Positions 61,307-64,000 of a stretch of 64,000 nt of DNA are shown one piece after another. How positions within the stretch are numbered: position 1 is the stretch's first letter; each line of letters begins with the position of its first letter. The position numbers were made by a program, and so were the translations under genes. The DNA comes from Candidatus Binatia bacterium (GTDB taxonomy: Bacteria > Desulfobacterota > Binatia > HRBIN30): the NCBI GenBank assembly GCA_026415395.1, contig JAOAHD010000007.1:651304-715303 (forward strand). Direction: 5' to 3'. The notes under the pieces are model-generated. The model ran no database searches. It worked only from the letters and a program-made list of their open reading frames with translations, and was not told the origin of the DNA.

Positions 61307-63817
61307 ATGAGACGTGTACTTGACAATGATCACTTATCCGGACGAAAAGCTGAGCAACTTTCAGATACTTCCAGTGACCTCTGGGGAGAGTTTGCATCGG
61401 TGGAAAGATACATCCGCTTTATCGTTGCTCGGCGTTATTGGGTGATCCTGACCACTGTGGCGGTTACCGCCTTTTTTGCCGCACAGTTAGGCAAACTGCA
61501 CTTGGAGATTCGCCGACGAGCGAATTTGCCGGAAGCACACCCGTATGTGCAGGTGCAAAATCGCATTACCGACTTGTTCGGTGGCGAAGCGGTGGTTGTG
61601 ATCGGAGCGGCCGCTACGCGCGGCACGATTTACACACCGGAATTTCTCGGCAAAGTGTTTCGCGTTTGTCAGCAGCTTCGCGATACGCCCGGGGTGCTGC
61701 AAACGAGCCTGTTTTGCATGGGAGCGCCATACGTGAAAACCGTGCGGGCTGGGGCCGATGACTCCATGGATGTGCAACCCTTGATGGAAGGGGTTCCGAC
61801 AACATCGGAGGAAGCCGAAGAAATTCGTCGCCGCGTGGAGGCAGATCGCTTTCTTCGAGATAACCTCGTGTCGCACGACGGAACCGCGACGGTCATTGTC
61901 GTCGAGTTCGACGACCGGCTGAATGACAAGCAAATCTTCGCCTTGATCGAGCAAATTCTTGCCCCTGAGCGTGACGATTCGGTGCGCTTCGCCTTGGCGG
62001 GAGCTCCCGTACTGCGAGCCTGGCTGGCAAAGTATACCGCGCTGATCGGAGTCTTGCTACCGCTGGCTGTTGTTGTCATCGGGTTGGTGCACTTTGAGGC
62101 CTTTCGCACCATTCAAGGCATGGTGCTGCCGCTCGTCACCGCCGTACTGGCAGTTGTTTGGTCCCTCGGGCTCATGGGCCTGGCGGGATATCCGATGGAT
62201 ACGTGGAGTGCGCTGACACCGGTGGTCATTTTGGCAGTAGCCGCCGGGCACGCAGTGCAAATTCTCAAGCGTTACTACGAAGAATTCGACCTCGTGCGCA
62301 ACAGCCATGAGGCTATTGTCCGTTCGATCGTGGCCGTAGGCCCAGTGATGGTCATTGCCAGCGTGATTGCTGCCGCCGGGTTCGCCTCGCTGACAACCTT
62401 TGGCATCACGAGCGTGCGCGTCTTCGGCATGCTCATGGCCAGCGGAATTCTCAGTGCTTTAGTTGTAGAACTGACGTTTACGCCAGCATGTCGTGCGCTG
62501 TTGCCCGCACCCAAGCTGCGGGAAACAACGCGGGAGAAGACCCACGGTTGGTTAGATCAGCTGCTTGAGCGTTTATCCAATTTTGTCTCTCAGCGCCCTC
62601 GCACCGTGCTGGCCATTGCTCTCGCCTTGTTCATCGTTGCCATACTCGGAGCATTGCGTGTCCAAGTGGATAACAGCTTCCGCTACTGGTTCTCTCCGGC
62701 TACGCAAGTTCGCCTCGACGATGCTTTTCTGAACGAGAAGCTTCCGGGCACAGCGTCGTTGCGAATCCTGATCGAGGGAGAGCAAGAGGGCGTGCTCAAG
62801 CAGCCGGCGGTGTTGCAGGCCATTAGCGATTTGGAGGATTTCCTCGCTGCCGATCCGACCCTCGGCGGGATCAGCTCCATTGCGGGCCACGTGAAGCGAA
62901 TGCATCAAGCGATGAACCATGACGATCCGGCGTTTTACCGCATTCCCGACAACCCTCGTCTCATTAGCCAGTACTTGTTGCTGTACGGCATGTCCGCTGG
63001 TCCAGACAGCTTGAGCGCATTCGTAGACGCGGGCTATCAGCGTGCGGTGATTCGTTCCTTAAGCAAGACGGACACCGCCGCGTACTCCCATGCCTTAATC
63101 GCCCGCCTGCGTGATTTCATCGAGCAGCGCTTCCGTGGCTTACCCGTGAAAGTCGGATTGGTTGGTGGCACTCTCGGCGTGCAGACCGCGATGAACGACA
63201 CGGTGGTGCACGACAAGATCGTAAACGTCGCGCAAATTGCCACGATCATCTTTGTCTTGGCAAGCTTAGTGTTGCGCTCTGCCGTCGGAGGATTGTTCGT
63301 GCTTCTGCCGCTTTCCCTAGCGGTGGCCTTCAATCTTGGATTGATGGGGTGGTGCGGGATTTGGCTCGACATGACCACTGCGGCAATCACTGCGATGGGC
63401 GTGAGCATTGGTGCCGACTTCGCGATTTACCTGATTTTTCGGATTCGCGAGGAATTGCGCAAATTGGGCGACTTGCACGAGGCTGTGCGGGCGAGCTTGC
63501 GCACCTCGGGGAAGGCAATCTTTTTCGTGTCCTCGGCCGTGGCGCTGGGCTACATGGTGCTTCCGTTTTCCGGGTTTAGCTTGTGGATCCGGCTGGGGGC
63601 GCTGACCGCGACGATTGTAGCTGTAAGCGCTCTGGGGGCGGTGACGATCATCCCGGCGTTGAGCCTGATTGTGAGGCCTAAATTCCTGGCGGCCTCGCCG
63701 GGCTGTGGCCGAGTTTCCGCTCAAGCTGAACGGGCAGTGGGCGCACGTAGCTTCGAGAGCACTTGGGAATGCGCAAACCGCGCAGTAGGCAAGGCTCTGG
63801 CTAGTGCTTGCGCCTAA
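61307..63817 (+). CDS. RND/MMPL-type exporter
   Basis: 836 residues from ATG 61307, with ~12 membrane segments in two repeats, each preceded by a large periplasmic loop. Signature stretches: SALTPVVILAVAAGHAVQIL and AAITAMGVSIGADFAIYLIF (the second contains the family's Asp-Phe-like proton-relay pair). This is the MMPL/HpnN-like class that moves lipids or hopanoids. The start is chosen after GAAAGG. It is followed by a gene whose start is in the window. Confidence 0.88.
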   Translation: MRRVLDNDHLSGRKAEQLSDTSSDLWGEFASVERYIRFIVARRYWVILTTVAVTAFFAAQLGKLHLEIRRRANLPEAHPYVQVQNRITDLFGGEAVVVIGAAATRGTIYTPEFLGKVFRVCQQLRDTPGVLQTSLFCMGAPYVKTVRAGADDSMDVQPLMEGVPTTSEEAEEIRRRVEADRFLRDNLVSHDGTATVIVVEFDDRLNDKQIFALIEQILAPERDDSVRFALAGAPVLRAWLAKYTALIGVLLPLAVVVIGLVHFEAFRTIQGMVLPLVTAVLAVVWSLGLMGLAGYPMDTWSALTPVVILAVAAGHAVQILKRYYEEFDLVRNSHEAIVRSIVAVGPVMVIASVIAAAGFASLTTFGITSVRVFGMLMASGILSALVVELTFTPACRALLPAPKLRETTREKTHGWLDQLLERLSNFVSQRPRTVLAIALALFIVAILGALRVQVDNSFRYWFSPATQVRLDDAFLNEKLPGTASLRILIEGEQEGVLKQPAVLQAISDLEDFLAADPTLGGISSIAGHVKRMHQAMNHDDPAFYRIPDNPRLISQYLLLYGMSAGPDSLSAFVDAGYQRAVIRSLSKTDTAAYSHALIARLRDFIEQRFRGLPVKVGLVGGTLGVQTAMNDTVVHDKIVNVAQIATIIFVLASLVLRSAVGGLFVLLPLSLAVAFNLGLMGWCGIWLDMTTAAITAMGVSIGADFAIYLIFRIREELRKLGDLHEAVRASLRTSGKAIFFVSSAVALGYMVLPFSGFSLWIRLGALTATIVAVSALGAVTIIPALSLIVRPKFLAASPGCGRVSAQAERAVGARSFESTWECANRAVGKALASACA

Positions 63818-63875
63818 GGACAGTCGGAAGCAAGAGGAGTCAGCGACTTAGAGCTCGTCGGGGAGGAGGACAGCG

Positions 63876-64000
63876 ATGGAAATCCAGTCGCACCACGATT
63901 TTTTGCACACGAACACCGGAGAGCCCAACTTTAACGAGAGCATGTATTTCAACTTTTACGACCGCGGCTGTGGCTGGGGCGGGTTCCTCCGCATCGGGAA
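63876..64000 (+). CDS. Start of a protein cut by the window edge
   Basis: ATG 63876 follows GGGGAGGAGG. The visible 41 residues (MEIQSHHDFLHTNTGEPNFN..., GCGWGGFLRIG) read as a real N-terminus. The phrase ESMYFNFYDRGCGWGG resembles the start of DUF7064-like proteins found beside lipid-related genes, but this is tentative. Confidence 0.6.
   Translation, partial: MEIQSHHDFLHTNTGEPNFNESMYFNFYDRGCGWGGFLRIG

Overview
This is a GC-rich, gene-dense bacterial chromosome segment. I see no rRNA, tRNA, CRISPR array, phage or insertion sequence. Three secreted proteins carry a paired EF-hand/dockerin-like module of the form GDCNxDGxVTxDE...xNIALG joined to Thr/Pro/Ser-rich linkers. There are also acyl-CoA dehydrogenases, an RND/MMPL-type exporter, a long-form nucleotidylyltransferase, a CarD-IspD pair and a c-di-AMP riboswitch. 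Together these suggest an uncultivated lineage near the old Deltaproteobacteria, most likely Candidatus Binatota (Desulfobacterota_B). That placement is inference from gene style, not a phylogeny.

Layout. 1-3.6 kb: the 3' end of a patatin-like phospholipase, a non-coding stretch, and two adjacent acyl-CoA dehydrogenase genes that are both broken (frameshifts in the first, two in-frame stops in the second). 3.6-9.3 kb: acetoacetate-decarboxylase-like protein, paraoxonase-like lactonase/arylesterase, then on the minus strand alkaline phosphatase, two tandem BamE-like lipoproteins, an unknown protein and a PEGA-like lipoprotein. 9.4-11 kb: a ydaO-type c-di-AMP riboswitch with a visible translational switch in front of an M23 cell-wall peptidase. 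11-22 kb: purB, a Pro/Thr-rich exported protein, Mrp/ApbC, an SLC13 transporter, an M15-like peptidase, an isovaleryl-CoA-dehydrogenase-like enzyme, ilvD, a DksA-BON fusion and Hsp20. 22.7-29 kb: a sugar nucleotidylyltransferase and a 1697-residue secreted multidomain protein. 29-35 kb: DUF1232, lepB, alkyladenine glycosylase, AmrS, an HlyD plus ABC ATPase pair without a permease, and a Cys-rich dockerin-like protein.

35-46 kb: redoxin, GNAT, a GT2-like protein with membrane segments, a beta-lactamase-fold hydrolase plus TetR regulator divergent from a diiron ferritin-like protein (with promoter, operator candidate and a strong terminator), ilvB, a GPH-family transporter and gshB. 46-54 kb: PPOX-like protein, a 14-repeat Ycf48-like protein, mtnA fused translationally to an ECF sigma gene that carries its own zinc-finger tail, a lipoprotein hydrolase, a PA0069-type radical SAM protein and a GT9 transferase. 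54-64 kb: cysK-larE, a DUF4336 protein, ispD and carD, DUF167, a frameshifted winged-helix protein, a LamG protein, an RND/MMPL exporter and the start of one more gene.

Functional themes: cell envelope (M23, M15-like, BamE-like and PEGA lipoproteins, LepB, RND, glycosyltransferases), branched-chain amino acid synthesis (IlvB, IlvD), acyl-CoA oxidation, and sulfur/redox metabolism (CysK, LarE, MtnA, GshB). The packing is tight. There are several 4-nt start/stop overlaps on one strand, and three convergent pairs overlap by exactly four bases at their stop codons. The strongest individual finding is the riboswitch plus a duplicated GGAGAGG element that can pair alternatively with one anti-Shine-Dalgarno segment.
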